NCBI GenBank assembly: GCA_002436405.1 | Contig: DJLZ01000001.1 | Span: 930,048 to 994,047, forward strand | Origin: Proteobacteria bacterium UBA6503 | GTDB lineage: Bacteria > Pseudomonadota > Alphaproteobacteria > UBA1280 > UBA6503 | Direction: 5' to 3' | DNA length: 64,000 nt | Shown here: positions 34,039 through 43,235 of the stretch, piece by piece | Layout of the letters: each line of letters opens with the position of its first letter | How positions within the stretch are numbered: position 1 is the stretch's first letter | Position numbers and translations under genes: made by a program | Notes under the pieces: model-generated | What the model saw: the letters and a program-made list of their open reading frames with translations, nothing else | Told to the model about the DNA's origin: nothing | Database searches by the model: none

Positions 34039-34959
34039 ATGCCGGGGACCCCAAAAGTTTTAAAACTTCTCGTGGTGGAGGATAACCCTGCCTATATCTT
34101 TTTGGTTAAAGAAACCCTTGGCCAGTTTAAGTCTGAAAATTATGAGATTAAAAAAGAATATGCCATGAACGGCGCCGAAGCGCTTGAGAAGTTTAAACAG
34201 TTTGACCCTGACGTGACCTTCCTTGATATCAACCTACCCGATAGCAGCGGGCTAGACCTACTTAAGGCTTTTCTGGAGATGCGCGAGAATGCTTTTATTA
34301 CCATGCTCACATCTGAAGCCCAAGCCTCGACTGTGCAGCAAGCTTGTGCCCGTGGGGCGCAGGGGTACATCCTTAAACCGTTTACAGTGTCAAAAATTAA
34401 AGAAGCTTTGGCCAAATTTCATGACACCCCAAAAACAGACCGTAAAAAACTGACCATGCCAAAAGTGAACCCTGCGGTAAAAACAGATTTACAAGCCGTC
34501 AGTGAAAAAGAAAAACCTAAAAAACCAGTGCCCACTTTGCATGAAGTTTTTTCAAGCTGGCGGATTCTCTTGGCGGATGGTGACCTTGGGCGCCAAGCGC
34601 GTGTATTAGAGGCTTTGCAAACACTGGGGTGTAAGGCACGCGTGGTTTCAAGCGGGGCCCATGCCTGGGATGTTTTGCAGTCAGAACATTTTGATATTGT
34701 GCTGATTGATGTAAACCTGCCTGAGATTGATGGCTATCAAATTGCCAACCAGCTGCGCCTGACTGAAGATAAAAAACCCATTAAAACGCATATCATTGCG
34801 CTATATGCCAACCAGGCACAGGTTAATCATAAGCGTATGCAATTTTCTGGGATGGCGGATTGTTTTGTCAGTCCGTTAAATGTTCAAAAATTCCGCGATA
34901 CTTTTAAGGCGTATGCCAAAAAGTTCCTCGCAAGTCTAGAGCAAATGTACGTGAACTAG
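34039..34959 (+). CDS. Tandem double-receiver response regulator without output domain
   Basis: 306 residues from the ATG at 34039; a GTG at 34021 in frame has no ribosome site, while GGGGAG lies upstream of the ATG. The first receiver (about residues 8-125) is intact: VVEDNPAY, FLDINLPDSSG, MLTSEA, LKPF. A basic linker follows (KPKKPVPTL). The second receiver (about 175-300) has Asp in VLIDVNLPEIDG but weak acidic pocket (LLADGDLG), Tyr in place of Thr (IALYANQ) and Ser-Pro in place of Lys-Pro (VSPLN), so it is probably not phosphorylated normally. It lies just before the type I secretion locus and may serve the hybrid kinase there. Confidence 0.8.
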   Translation: MPGTPKVLKLLVVEDNPAYIFLVKETLGQFKSENYEIKKEYAMNGAEALEKFKQFDPDVTFLDINLPDSSGLDLLKAFLEMRENAFITMLTSEAQASTVQQACARGAQGYILKPFTVSKIKEALAKFHDTPKTDRKKLTMPKVNPAVKTDLQAVSEKEKPKKPVPTLHEVFSSWRILLADGDLGRQARVLEALQTLGCKARVVSSGAHAWDVLQSEHFDIVLIDVNLPEIDGYQIANQLRLTEDKKPIKTHIIALYANQAQVNHKRMQFSGMADCFVSPLNVQKFRDTFKAYAKKFLASLEQMYVN

Positions 34960-35149
34960 TTTTACACAAGCCTCGCTTAATGGCGCTTTGCCTTGTGTAT
35001 ATATTGTGTGTAATATAAAACAAGTATAGGTTGTTATTAAATTAAAAGTTGTATGCAATTTTATGTGCGGTGCAATATGTCAATTTTTCATAATAAAATA
35101 TTAAAGGTAGTAAATATAAGGAAATAACGAATAATAGAGGACTAATAAA

Positions 35150-37843
35150 ATGAAACTTGATACCACAAGCGATACAACTATATCGGGTATTGAAGGTTTT
35201 TGGTCTGAAAGTGCGCTCACAACCCACTCTTTAGGACATAAGCTTGATGCTGATGACTATTACGCCGAAGATTTAGACGGCGTTACCGAAAATTTATTTG
35301 GATCAGGTAATCTAAATTACTTGGTCATGCAGGTTCAGCAATCGCATGAATCTTTAAACGTGCTCGATGAAAATATTTCAAACGTTGATGACAACCAAAT
35401 TGTTCAAAACGGATTTGTAAATGCAAACGACGCTGCCTTTGGGGCTAGCGGTGCAGATGCATTTACCAATGGCGTTTTTAATGGCTCTGGTTTAGATGGC
35501 TTTTTTAATGGCCAGCAAAGCAATGCTACTAATAACGGGGCAGGTGGTACAACAATGTCGCTGGCATCAATTGGCGGCTCTGCAGCAGAAAATTCAGCCT
35601 CGGTTGCTAATAACAATGCCGAAAGTACAGTAAACAACTTCTTTACACCACCAACCGATTTCCCTGACCCTAATGATGATGGCCCACCAAACGAGCCACC
35701 AACAAACCCCAATGGGCAAGAACCTTTCCTTGATTTGGATACGGACCTTGAACTGGGCGATACTGTTGATGATGTTCTAAACCCAGTGGGCGATATTGTT
35801 GACGGCGCATTGGACGACGTTGGCACCATCCTCACTGGTGGCGTAGATGAGCTACCCGGTAATGTGCTGGATACCACCACCAACCTTGTTGATGGTACCC
35901 AAGACCTTATCGACGCAACACAAGGCGTAGTGCAGGGCGTTGTTGAGGCTGGCACATTTGTCGTTGAAAACCTCTCACTTACTGACCCTATAAGTAACCT
36001 TGATAATATTCAGGATGGTTTATCAAACCTCCTGGGCACAAACGAGCTAGGCCTAAACCTAGATATTCGCGATGTGCTTGAGGTTGATACAGGCATTACC
36101 TTTGGTGATGACACCTTGCCTGATGTGTCATTAACCCTAAGCCCTGAGGTTCTTGGTATGGGACCTATCACACTTTCAACAAATGACATCCTCGACCAAA
36201 CAGGCCTAAACGATGTTGTTGATGGTGTGGATAGCACCGTGCAAACCCTCATGGCTGAAACTCCACTTGGTGATGTGCTAGGCACAACTGAGGATGTTCT
36301 GGGCGGTGTAACCGAAGGCGTGGGCGAGCAGCTAGATACGCTTGCTGCAGGCGCTGATACGCTGATTGATTCAGCCCAAGATACTGTTGACGATGTTGTT
36401 GACGGCGTTATGGAACCGCTTGGCGATGTTGCCGATGCAACTGGCGAGCTGCTTTCACCCCTGCAAGACATTGTCGAAGACGTTGTTGAACCTGTTGGCG
36501 ACCTAGTTGCCGATACCGTGGGCGATACTGTTGGCGGTGTTCTTGATGGCTTGGGCCTTATGGGCGATGGAACCGAAGAGGATACCGACCTTAACCTAGA
36601 CCTTGGTTTAGGCGTGGGCGATACCGACCTTGGCATTGCTGAGAATATTGTTCTAGACCCCGTTGAAGACATTATTGGCGATGTGGATATTAACCTGCTT
36701 GCCGACGGTGACTCTGATGGCATTAGCGATCTTGACCTGACCGTTGACGGCGACTTGTTTGACGGCGTCGGCAACCTACTGGGCCTCGGCGACGAGCCTT
36801 ATGTGGGTGATGGCGATGGTGGTTCTGGCGATGATGCTGACGGTGTTGAAGGCACTCTTGGTCTCCTTGGTGGCCTCGTTGATGGCACAACTGATGTTGT
36901 AACGGAAGATATTCCTGAAAACTTAGATGAAGGCCTAACAAACGTAACCCAAGGGTTAGAAGACACTGTCGATAACTTACTAGGCGCAGATAATAATGGC
37001 GATACTGACCTTGTTGTTGATGCCGACGCTGAAGCCACATTGGAAGATGTAGGCTTAGGTGATGTTCAAGTAGGCGATACCAGCCTTGGCGATGTTGGTG
37101 TTGCTGTTGATGCCGCAGGTGAGGTTATCCTCGACCCTGTTGAGGAAGTTGTGGGCGATATTGACATTGACGTTGGCCTTGATGCTGACCCAATGGCCAA
37201 TGGCTTGGATGATATTAGCCTAGATGTTGATACCGATATTGACCTTGTTGAAGCCGCACAAGATGTTGCAGGCGCAGTGGTTGACCCTGTTGAGGGCGAT
37301 GTTGAGGACCTTGTTGAGGGTGTTGAACATGGCGTTGAACAGGTGACCGATGGCCTGAATGACATTTTAGCCAGTGGAGAAAATTCAGGCGATACCGACC
37401 TAACAATTGATGTTGGTCTAGAAGCTGGCGACCTTGCCGTTGATGTAGCTGAAGAGGTCATCCTTGACCCAGTTGAAAGCATTATCGGTGATGTTGATGT
37501 TGGCCTTGAGGTTGACCTTGATAACGGTGGCCTTGGTGCAGTTGATGCTGATGTCTCAACTGACCTGCTTGGCGTACCAGAATCTGAGGCTTTAATTAGT
37601 GACCTTAACACCGCTGTTGAAACCACCACCGATGGCGCTGAAGATCTTCTGACCGAAGTTGCCGCAGGCACCGAGGAAGCCATTGGCGACCTACTCCCCG
37701 GTGATGGCCCAACCTTGGATGACCTTCTTTCAGGCGAAAGCGTGATGGACATCCTACCTGACCCTGGCGGCAGTGCCGACGAGGGACTAGCCGGCCTACT
37801 TAACAACCAAGACGATGGAGGTGGCTTCGCAGGATTGTTCTAG
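35150..37843 (+). CDS. Large acidic repetitive protein, likely type I secretion substrate (adhesin/matrix-like)
   Basis: 897 residues with no Cys and, by eye, only two Lys and one Arg, so it is extremely acidic. No Sec signal peptide. Residues 1-200 are Asn/Ser/Gly-rich and end in a Pro-rich hinge (PPTDFPDPNDDGPPNEPP). The rest is built of imperfect repeats of the type DPVGDIVD / GDVVDGV and three longer modules with the core ILDPVE-x3-GDxD (about residues 499, 659 and 770). The C-terminus is DDGGGFAGLF. Asp-Gly-rich turns suggest calcium binding. It lies 39 bases before two type I ABC genes and an HlyD gene, so secretion by that system is inferred; no RTX nonapeptides are seen. Family not recognised. 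Confidence 0.6.
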   Translation: MKLDTTSDTTISGIEGFWSESALTTHSLGHKLDADDYYAEDLDGVTENLFGSGNLNYLVMQVQQSHESLNVLDENISNVDDNQIVQNGFVNANDAAFGASGADAFTNGVFNGSGLDGFFNGQQSNATNNGAGGTTMSLASIGGSAAENSASVANNNAESTVNNFFTPPTDFPDPNDDGPPNEPPTNPNGQEPFLDLDTDLELGDTVDDVLNPVGDIVDGALDDVGTILTGGVDELPGNVLDTTTNLVDGTQDLIDATQGVVQGVVEAGTFVVENLSLTDPISNLDNIQDGLSNLLGTNELGLNLDIRDVLEVDTGITFGDDTLPDVSLTLSPEVLGMGPITLSTNDILDQTGLNDVVDGVDSTVQTLMAETPLGDVLGTTEDVLGGVTEGVGEQLDTLAAGADTLIDSAQDTVDDVVDGVMEPLGDVADATGELLSPLQDIVEDVVEPVGDLVADTVGDTVGGVLDGLGLMGDGTEEDTDLNLDLGLGVGDTDLGIAENIVLDPVEDIIGDVDINLLADGDSDGISDLDLTVDGDLFDGVGNLLGLGDEPYVGDGDGGSGDDADGVEGTLGLLGGLVDGTTDVVTEDIPENLDEGLTNVTQGLEDTVDNLLGADNNGDTDLVVDADAEATLEDVGLGDVQVGDTSLGDVGVAVDAAGEVILDPVEEVVGDIDIDVGLDADPMANGLDDISLDVDTDIDLVEAAQDVAGAVVDPVEGDVEDLVEGVEHGVEQVTDGLNDILASGENSGDTDLTIDVGLEAGDLAVDVAEEVILDPVESIIGDVDVGLEVDLDNGGLGAVDADVSTDLLGVPESEALISDLNTAVETTTDGAEDLLTEVAAGTEEAIGDLLPGDGPTLDDLLSGESVMDILPDPGGSADEGLAGLLNNQDDGGGFAGLF

Positions 37844-37882
37844 GCGTAATGCCGCAAAACTTCGAGCAGACAAAATAATAAA

Positions 37883-39577
37883 ATGCGAGAAAGTGTGATG
37901 GGAAACAAACCACTGGTAGTTCAGGGCGTTCAGTGCTGCACTTGGAGCGTGTTGATGACAACATTGGCAATCCATATGTTGTCACTCGCCCTGCCTATTA
38001 TGACACTGCAAGTCTACGACCGTGTGCTACCGCACCACACAACCCATACCCTTGAAATTCTGATTATTGGTGTATGTATTGCTATTGCGCTTGAGGCCGT
38101 ACTTAAGGTCTCACGCGCCTATGTGATTGGTTGGACGGGTGCTGCGTTTGAGCACCGCTTGTCGTGCGAGCTTGTTGAACATACCCTTGCCGCTGACCTG
38201 AAGCACCTTAAGCGTGAGGGCATTGGCGCTGATTTGCAGCGTTTGACTGCAGCTTCAAAGCTTAAAGGCTTCTATAACGGCGAGCTTTTTGCCACCTTCC
38301 TTGAAGGGGTGTTCGTTGTAATTTTCATTGCCCTTATTTGGTATATTGCAGGCGCTTTGGTTTTGGTGCCACTTACTATTTTGGCGCTCTTTTCAGTGTT
38401 GACCATTCACCTTGGTAAGCACTTAAAAGAATACCTTGATGTACGTAACTACTGCGATGATAACCGCTATAACTTTTTGGTGCAGGCGCTTGCCGGGGTG
38501 CATACCATTAAAGCCTCTGGGCTCGAACAAATCTTCCGCCGTCGGTATGAATTTATGGAGCAACAATCAGGCTTATCAAACTTGCTTGTGGCACGCTCAA
38601 GCTCATCTGCTTTTAACAGTGGGGCTGTGTTTTCGCATATGATGGTGGCCGCTGTTATTACATTTGGTGCCCTGCAGGTGATTGATAATAAAATGACTGT
38701 GGGTGCCCTTGTTGCTTGTATTTTGTTGGCGGGTCGTATTATGCAGCCTGTGCAAAAAATCCTACAGGTGTGGGTCCGCAGCCAAGACTTTGACCTAACC
38801 CAAAAACAAGTAAAGCAAGTTCTTGATACCCCTACAATTGCACGTCCTAAAACGGCTAAACCTATTGCCCAAAAAGGGCACGTTGGCCTTGAGGATGTAT
38901 GCTTCCGTTACGACGACAATGCCCCATGGATGCTTGAACGCATTAGCCTTGAAATTAAACCTGGTGAAACCATTCATATTACCGGCCACGAAGGGGCAGG
39001 GAAGAGCACACTATTAAAAATTATTGCAGGCATTTATAAGCCCGACCAAGGCAGCGTGGCTATTGATGGCCATAGCTTGCCAAGCTTATCAACCAAGGTG
39101 CTGAGCCGCCACGTGGCGTACTTATCAGACACCAACTCAATCTTTAGAGGCACAATCCGCGATAACCTAACCCGCTTTGGGATGGTCTCGGGTGATGAGG
39201 CCCTTAAAATTAGTAATGAACTTTCAATCCAAGAAGATATTGCCCGTTTGCCAGCTGGTTTTGATACCAACCTTGAGGGCACTATTGCTGATAGCATCCC
39301 GCCGGGGTTGAAACAGCGCATCCTGATTGCCCGCGCGCTTGCCCCGCAGCCCCGCATTATTTTGTTTGATAACGCCGACCGTGCGCTAGATCGTCAAAGC
39401 TTTAAGGCCTTCCGTGATTACCTTAAACAGCGCCAGCCTGACGTTGCGATGATTATTATTTCTGACGATGCCGAAATGGTGGCGCTGGCTCAAAAACACT
39501 ACCTCCTTTACGAGGGACAGCTTATTGAGCAAAAGGCCGAAAACTTGGAGATTCCAACCGAGGAGGTGCGCCTATGA
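37883..39577 (+). CDS. Type I secretion ABC transporter, first subunit, degenerate ATPase motifs
   Basis: 564 residues: six-helix ABC exporter domain (about 20-310, LPIMTLQVYDRVLP is typical of type I secretion exporters) and one nucleotide-binding domain. Walker A is canonical (GHEGAGKST). The signature that should read LSGGQ is IPPGLKQR, the Walker B catalytic Glu is Asn (ILFDNADRALD), the Q-loop Gln is not visible (AYLSDTNSIF), and the H-loop His is missing (MIIISDDAEMV). ATP could bind but hydrolysis in this site is doubtful. No C39-like domain. An ATG five codons in (37898) may be the true start. Stop overlaps the next gene by four bases. Confidence 0.8.
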   Translation: MRESVMGNKPLVVQGVQCCTWSVLMTTLAIHMLSLALPIMTLQVYDRVLPHHTTHTLEILIIGVCIAIALEAVLKVSRAYVIGWTGAAFEHRLSCELVEHTLAADLKHLKREGIGADLQRLTAASKLKGFYNGELFATFLEGVFVVIFIALIWYIAGALVLVPLTILALFSVLTIHLGKHLKEYLDVRNYCDDNRYNFLVQALAGVHTIKASGLEQIFRRRYEFMEQQSGLSNLLVARSSSSAFNSGAVFSHMMVAAVITFGALQVIDNKMTVGALVACILLAGRIMQPVQKILQVWVRSQDFDLTQKQVKQVLDTPTIARPKTAKPIAQKGHVGLEDVCFRYDDNAPWMLERISLEIKPGETIHITGHEGAGKSTLLKIIAGIYKPDQGSVAIDGHSLPSLSTKVLSRHVAYLSDTNSIFRGTIRDNLTRFGMVSGDEALKISNELSIQEDIARLPAGFDTNLEGTIADSIPPGLKQRILIARALAPQPRIILFDNADRALDRQSFKAFRDYLKQRQPDVAMIIISDDAEMVALAQKHYLLYEGQLIEQKAENLEIPTEEVRL

Positions 39578-41814
39578 CTGTTGCCATCCAAGGGTTAGCA
39601 CTCCACGAATTTAGCCGCCATACCGAGGCCCTGAACGACCGCCTTGCCAGTATGTTGTGGTACCGCTACAAAAAGCAAAGCCCACTGCAAATTGCCTTTT
39701 GCGCCCTGATGCTGACGCTTGAGCCAAATTGCAAAATCCGCCGTTTGTACGATGCTTTGCCTTACCGCACGCTGCGGGTCAATATGGTTGAGTTTAAAAA
39801 CACCATGGCGCACCTAGGCTATGGGAGTCACCAACTAGAAACCTTGGCCCCACAAATTGACCAGCGCCTGTTGCCTTGCTTGTTTGTGACCGAGTCTGAC
39901 ACCTTTGAATGGCCAAACCAGCCATTAGTTATTCTTAAAATTGATGAAGCCAAAAAGCGCCTAACCATTTATGACTGCGTAAAAGAAAAAGCCCGCTATG
40001 CCACATTTGATGAGGCAGAAACTTGGGGCTTTGGCGAGGTCTGCACCTTCTTTGCTTTGCAGGAAGACCAACAAACAACCTCAAAATTTATGCGCGCAGG
40101 CACGGGCTTTACGTGGTTCCGTGCGCTGCTGTCACGGTTTAATAAAATCTTTTACCAAGTGCTGTTTGCAGGGTTCTTTTTGAATCTGATTGCGCTGACC
40201 GTGCCTATTTTTATTATGTTGGTGTATGACCGTGTGATTGCCACACAGTCAACTGAAACTCTATGGTACCTCGTACCGTTTGTCGTGCTTGCGATTTGTT
40301 TTGAATGGGGCTTGCGTTACCTACGAAGCCAAAACCTATCTTGGCTTGCGGCACGGCTTGATAGCATTGTAGGGAACCGCGTGTTCTCGCACCTGATTCA
40401 GCTTGAGCCTAAGTACATTGAGCAGGCATCAATTTCGTCACAGATTTCGCGTGTGCGTAGCTTTGAACACGTGCGCGACTTCTTTAGTGGCCCTGTGTTC
40501 CTCTCAATGCTTGAGTTGCCATTTACAATTTTAGCCCTTGTGATTATTGCCCTTATTGCAGGCCCGCTGGTTTGGGTGCCGATTGTTTTGGCGGGTGTGT
40601 ACTTAGGTTTGTTCTTTGTGATGCGTCGCTATATTCGTGTGCTTATTCGTACGGCGGCAAAGGCAAGCTCAGCACGCCAGCTATTCTCAATCGAAACCCT
40701 TGAGAAGATTGAAGATATTCGTGCCTACGGCCTTGAAGAGGCATGGCAAGATAAGTTCCGCCAACTTGCTGGGCGTGAGTACTTGGCGCACTTTAAGCTA
40801 AACCAATACGGTGTGACGGCTGAAACTTTAGGCCATGCACTTACCATTATTAGTGCGGTGGCTGTGCTTTCGTTCGGCACAAGCCTCATATGGTCAGGCG
40901 ATATGACCGTAGGTGCCCTTGTTGCTACCATGATTTTGGTATGGCGTGTGCTTACCCCGCTTTATAGCTTGTGTACGATGATTCCGCGGCTTGAGCAACT
41001 TTCGGGCAGTATTGCACAGGTGAATGACCTGATGGATATTGAAAACGAAGCTCAACAAAATGTAAAACGGGCTCGCCTTAAAAAGCTCAATGGCTCGCTT
41101 TCATTCAACGAAGTCACTCTTCAATATACGGAAGAGCAGGCCCCCGTATTTACCCACCTTAACCTTGAAGTGGCAGCAGGCGAAGTTGCGGTTATTTCAG
41201 CGCCAAGTGGTTGTGGTAAAAGCAGTATTCTTAAGCTGGCTCAGGGTTTATATCAGCCAACCAAAGGGGCAATCCGTGTTGATGGGTTTGATATTCGCCA
41301 GATTGACCCTGTTGATCTGCGCCGTCAAATTGCGTACCTGCCACAAAAGCCTGATTTCTTCTTCGGGACGGTGATGGAAAATATGCAGCTTGCAAAACCC
41401 ACCGCCAAAGAGCCTGAAGTATGGCAGGCACTGCGCATGGCAGGGGCGGCCTCAGCCGTAGAGTCTATGCCTGAGAAACTCGAAACCCTCATTGCAAAAC
41501 CAGGGACACCTGAGCTTACCCCGGTTCTGAAATTCCAACTTAGTTTGGCACGTCTATACCTACAAAACGCCAAAATGGTACTGATTGACGAGCAGCCTGA
41601 CGCTGTGCTTCAAGGCGAAACTGGTAAACAGCTGAAAGCCTATATTCAGCAGTCAAAAGGCCAGCGCTGCATCGTGATGGCCAGTACCCGCCGCGACTTT
41701 ATTGCCCTGGCCGACCGAGTGCTTTTGCTGCATTTACGCAAACAGCCCACGCAGGCAAAACCCCAAGAACTAGAGCAACTACAGGAGGTGCCTCATGCTG
41801 AAAAAGCTGAATAA
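39574..41814 (+). CDS. Type I secretion ABC transporter, second subunit, with C39-like domain
   Basis: 746 residues. An N-terminal C39-like domain without the catalytic Cys-His arrangement (about 1-150; LQIAFCALMLTLEPNCKIRR, YDCVKEKARY) as in HlyB/LapB, a six-helix domain (TVPIFIMLVYDRVIATQS) and a nucleotide-binding domain. Walker A APSGCGKSS, Q-loop AYLPQKPDFF and Walker B VLIDEQPDAVL are present, but the signature reads LTPVLKFQ instead of LSGGQ and the H-loop His is Thr (IVMASTRRD). With the preceding subunit it should form a heterodimer in which neither composite ATP site is canonical. The four-base overlap shows tight coupling. Confidence 0.8.
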   Translation: MTVAIQGLALHEFSRHTEALNDRLASMLWYRYKKQSPLQIAFCALMLTLEPNCKIRRLYDALPYRTLRVNMVEFKNTMAHLGYGSHQLETLAPQIDQRLLPCLFVTESDTFEWPNQPLVILKIDEAKKRLTIYDCVKEKARYATFDEAETWGFGEVCTFFALQEDQQTTSKFMRAGTGFTWFRALLSRFNKIFYQVLFAGFFLNLIALTVPIFIMLVYDRVIATQSTETLWYLVPFVVLAICFEWGLRYLRSQNLSWLAARLDSIVGNRVFSHLIQLEPKYIEQASISSQISRVRSFEHVRDFFSGPVFLSMLELPFTILALVIIALIAGPLVWVPIVLAGVYLGLFFVMRRYIRVLIRTAAKASSARQLFSIETLEKIEDIRAYGLEEAWQDKFRQLAGREYLAHFKLNQYGVTAETLGHALTIISAVAVLSFGTSLIWSGDMTVGALVATMILVWRVLTPLYSLCTMIPRLEQLSGSIAQVNDLMDIENEAQQNVKRARLKKLNGSLSFNEVTLQYTEEQAPVFTHLNLEVAAGEVAVISAPSGCGKSSILKLAQGLYQPTKGAIRVDGFDIRQIDPVDLRRQIAYLPQKPDFFFGTVMENMQLAKPTAKEPEVWQALRMAGAASAVESMPEKLETLIAKPGTPELTPVLKFQLSLARLYLQNAKMVLIDEQPDAVLQGETGKQLKAYIQQSKGQRCIVMASTRRDFIALADRVLLLHLRKQPTQAKPQELEQLQEVPHAEKAE

Positions 41815-41854
41815 CCCCACATCGTTGCATCGCTCACACCTAGGAGGACAATAA
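41795..41854 (+). CDS. Possible 19-residue peptide overlapping the ABC/HlyD junction
   Basis: ATG at 41795 has a near-perfect ribosome site (AGGAGGTG, six bases upstream) and reads 19 codons (MLKKLNNPTSLHRSHLGGQ) to TAA at 41854, overlapping the end of the ABC gene out of frame and covering the HlyD ribosome site TAGGAGG. It may be a translational coupler, a remnant of an earlier HlyD start, or chance. Too short for family analysis. Confidence 0.3.
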   Translation: MLKKLNNPTSLHRSHLGGQ

Positions 41855-41856
41855 CA

Positions 41857-43233
41857 ATGAAAAACCTATGGCCCATTAGCCAAGAGTGGCTCGCAGAGAA
41901 AAAGTGTATGTTCTACAAACAAATATCGCACAGCTATTGGTACAAAAGCTGGGTGTATAACCGTGAAAAACAGCTTCAGTATCTATCGCAATCAGCCCAG
42001 CTAGAAGAAGCTGGTAACCCGTGGTTGGTACGCCTGACTATGGTTTCGGTCAGTTTGTTTGTGCTGTTATTTGTGCTGTGGTCAGCCATTGCACAAGTGA
42101 ACGAAGTTACCCGCGCGCCGGGTGAGGTTATTCCCGATGGTTTTCAGCAAAGCGTGCAACACCTTGAAGGCGGTATTATCCAAGAAATTCTTGTCAAAGA
42201 AGGCGATATTGTTGAGCAAGGCGAGCCTTTGTTGCAGCTTAATACAGATAGTTTAATTGCTGATATTCAGCGCACACAGTCGCAAATTGATTTACTTCAA
42301 GGCCAAGCAACACGCCTAAATGCCTTTATTACAGGGCAAGTGGCTGACGATGAATCATCAGAGCTTTACAAGACTATGCTTGCAGCACGGGAGAGTGATA
42401 AAACCGTGATTTCCCGTCAAATTGCGCAAAAAGAGCAAGAACTTTCAATGACATCAACAAAGCTTAAAACCTCAATCGAGCGGTTAAAGCTTTTAGAAGA
42501 TAGCTACAGCAAGCGTAAGCAGCTCCACGATAAAGGGTTCTTTCCTGAGGTGCGCTTGATGGAACTTAAAGAAGAGCTTATTGCCGTGCGTGGTCAAAAA
42601 ACTGAGCTGCAACAACAGCAAGCCCAAGCAAAGGCCGCTCTTGAAGAGTTTAAAGAAAAACACCTTTCACTTGCCACAAACCAGCGTGACCAGGCCATGC
42701 AACAGCTTGAGCAAGCGCAAACTGAGCTTCAGCAAAACCGCAAACTTTTGGCGAAACAAAACGAGCGTCTGGCCCGTTTAACCATTCGTGCATCAACCCG
42801 TGGCATTGTGAAAGGCCTCATGGTGAATACTGTTGGTGGTGTGGTGCAGCCCGGCCAAGTGCTGATGGAAATTGTACCCCTTGACCGTCCTTTGGCGGTT
42901 GAGGTGCGTATTGCCCCGAAAGATGTTGGGCACCTGTTTGTGGGGGACGATGTGAATATTAAGGTTTCATCGTACGACTTTTCACGCTATGGCACCATCC
43001 CGGGTATTTTAACCTCACTTTCGGCAACCACCTTCGTAGGTAATGACGGTGCACGTTATTACAAAGGCCGTGTACAGCTTAATAAAAATCACATGGGTGA
43101 TGTAGCCGGGCGCTACCTCATCTTGCCGGGCATGACCATCATGGCCGACATCATCACAGGTAAGCGTAGTGTGTTGGCTTACCTATTTAAGCCTATTCAA
43201 ACGTCACTTGAGTCGGCATTTCAGGAGAGATAA
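41857..43233 (+). CDS. HlyD-family type I secretion periplasmic adaptor
   Basis: 458 residues: a cytosolic N-terminus of about 60 residues, one membrane helix ([20 protein letters not shown]), the lipoyl start motif ([32 protein letters not shown]), a long coiled-coil hairpin ([10 protein letters not shown] to KQNERLARL) and a beta-barrel end ([20 protein letters not shown]). This is the PrtE/LapC layout, spanning from the inner-membrane ABC exporter to an outer-membrane channel. The N-terminal cytosolic part is rather long and aromatic ([20 protein letters not shown]). It follows both ABC genes and completes the inner-membrane machinery. Confidence 0.88.
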   Translation: MKNLWPISQEWLAEKKCMFYKQISHSYWYKSWVYNREKQLQYLSQSAQLEEAGNPWLVRLTMVSVSLFVLLFVLWSAIAQVNEVTRAPGEVIPDGFQQSVQHLEGGIIQEILVKEGDIVEQGEPLLQLNTDSLIADIQRTQSQIDLLQGQATRLNAFITGQVADDESSELYKTMLAARESDKTVISRQIAQKEQELSMTSTKLKTSIERLKLLEDSYSKRKQLHDKGFFPEVRLMELKEELIAVRGQKTELQQQQAQAKAALEEFKEKHLSLATNQRDQAMQQLEQAQTELQQNRKLLAKQNERLARLTIRASTRGIVKGLMVNTVGGVVQPGQVLMEIVPLDRPLAVEVRIAPKDVGHLFVGDDVNIKVSSYDFSRYGTIPGILTSLSATTFVGNDGARYYKGRVQLNKNHMGDVAGRYLILPGMTIMADIITGKRSVLAYLFKPIQTSLESAFQER

Positions 43234-43235
43234 TA

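Noticed and set aside
34960..35149. A weak stem ACACAAG...CTTGTGT after the double-receiver gene (near 34964).
   Set aside because: Only seven pairs, long loop and no T tract, so not listed as a terminator.
35404..37985. Several long open frames on the minus strand and in other frames across the acidic repeat gene (for example 36010-36774 and 37066-37806).
   Set aside because: They mirror the biased GAT/GTT/GGC codon pattern of the plus-strand gene, give Ser/Pro/Arg-rich proteins without ribosome sites or domains, and are shadows.
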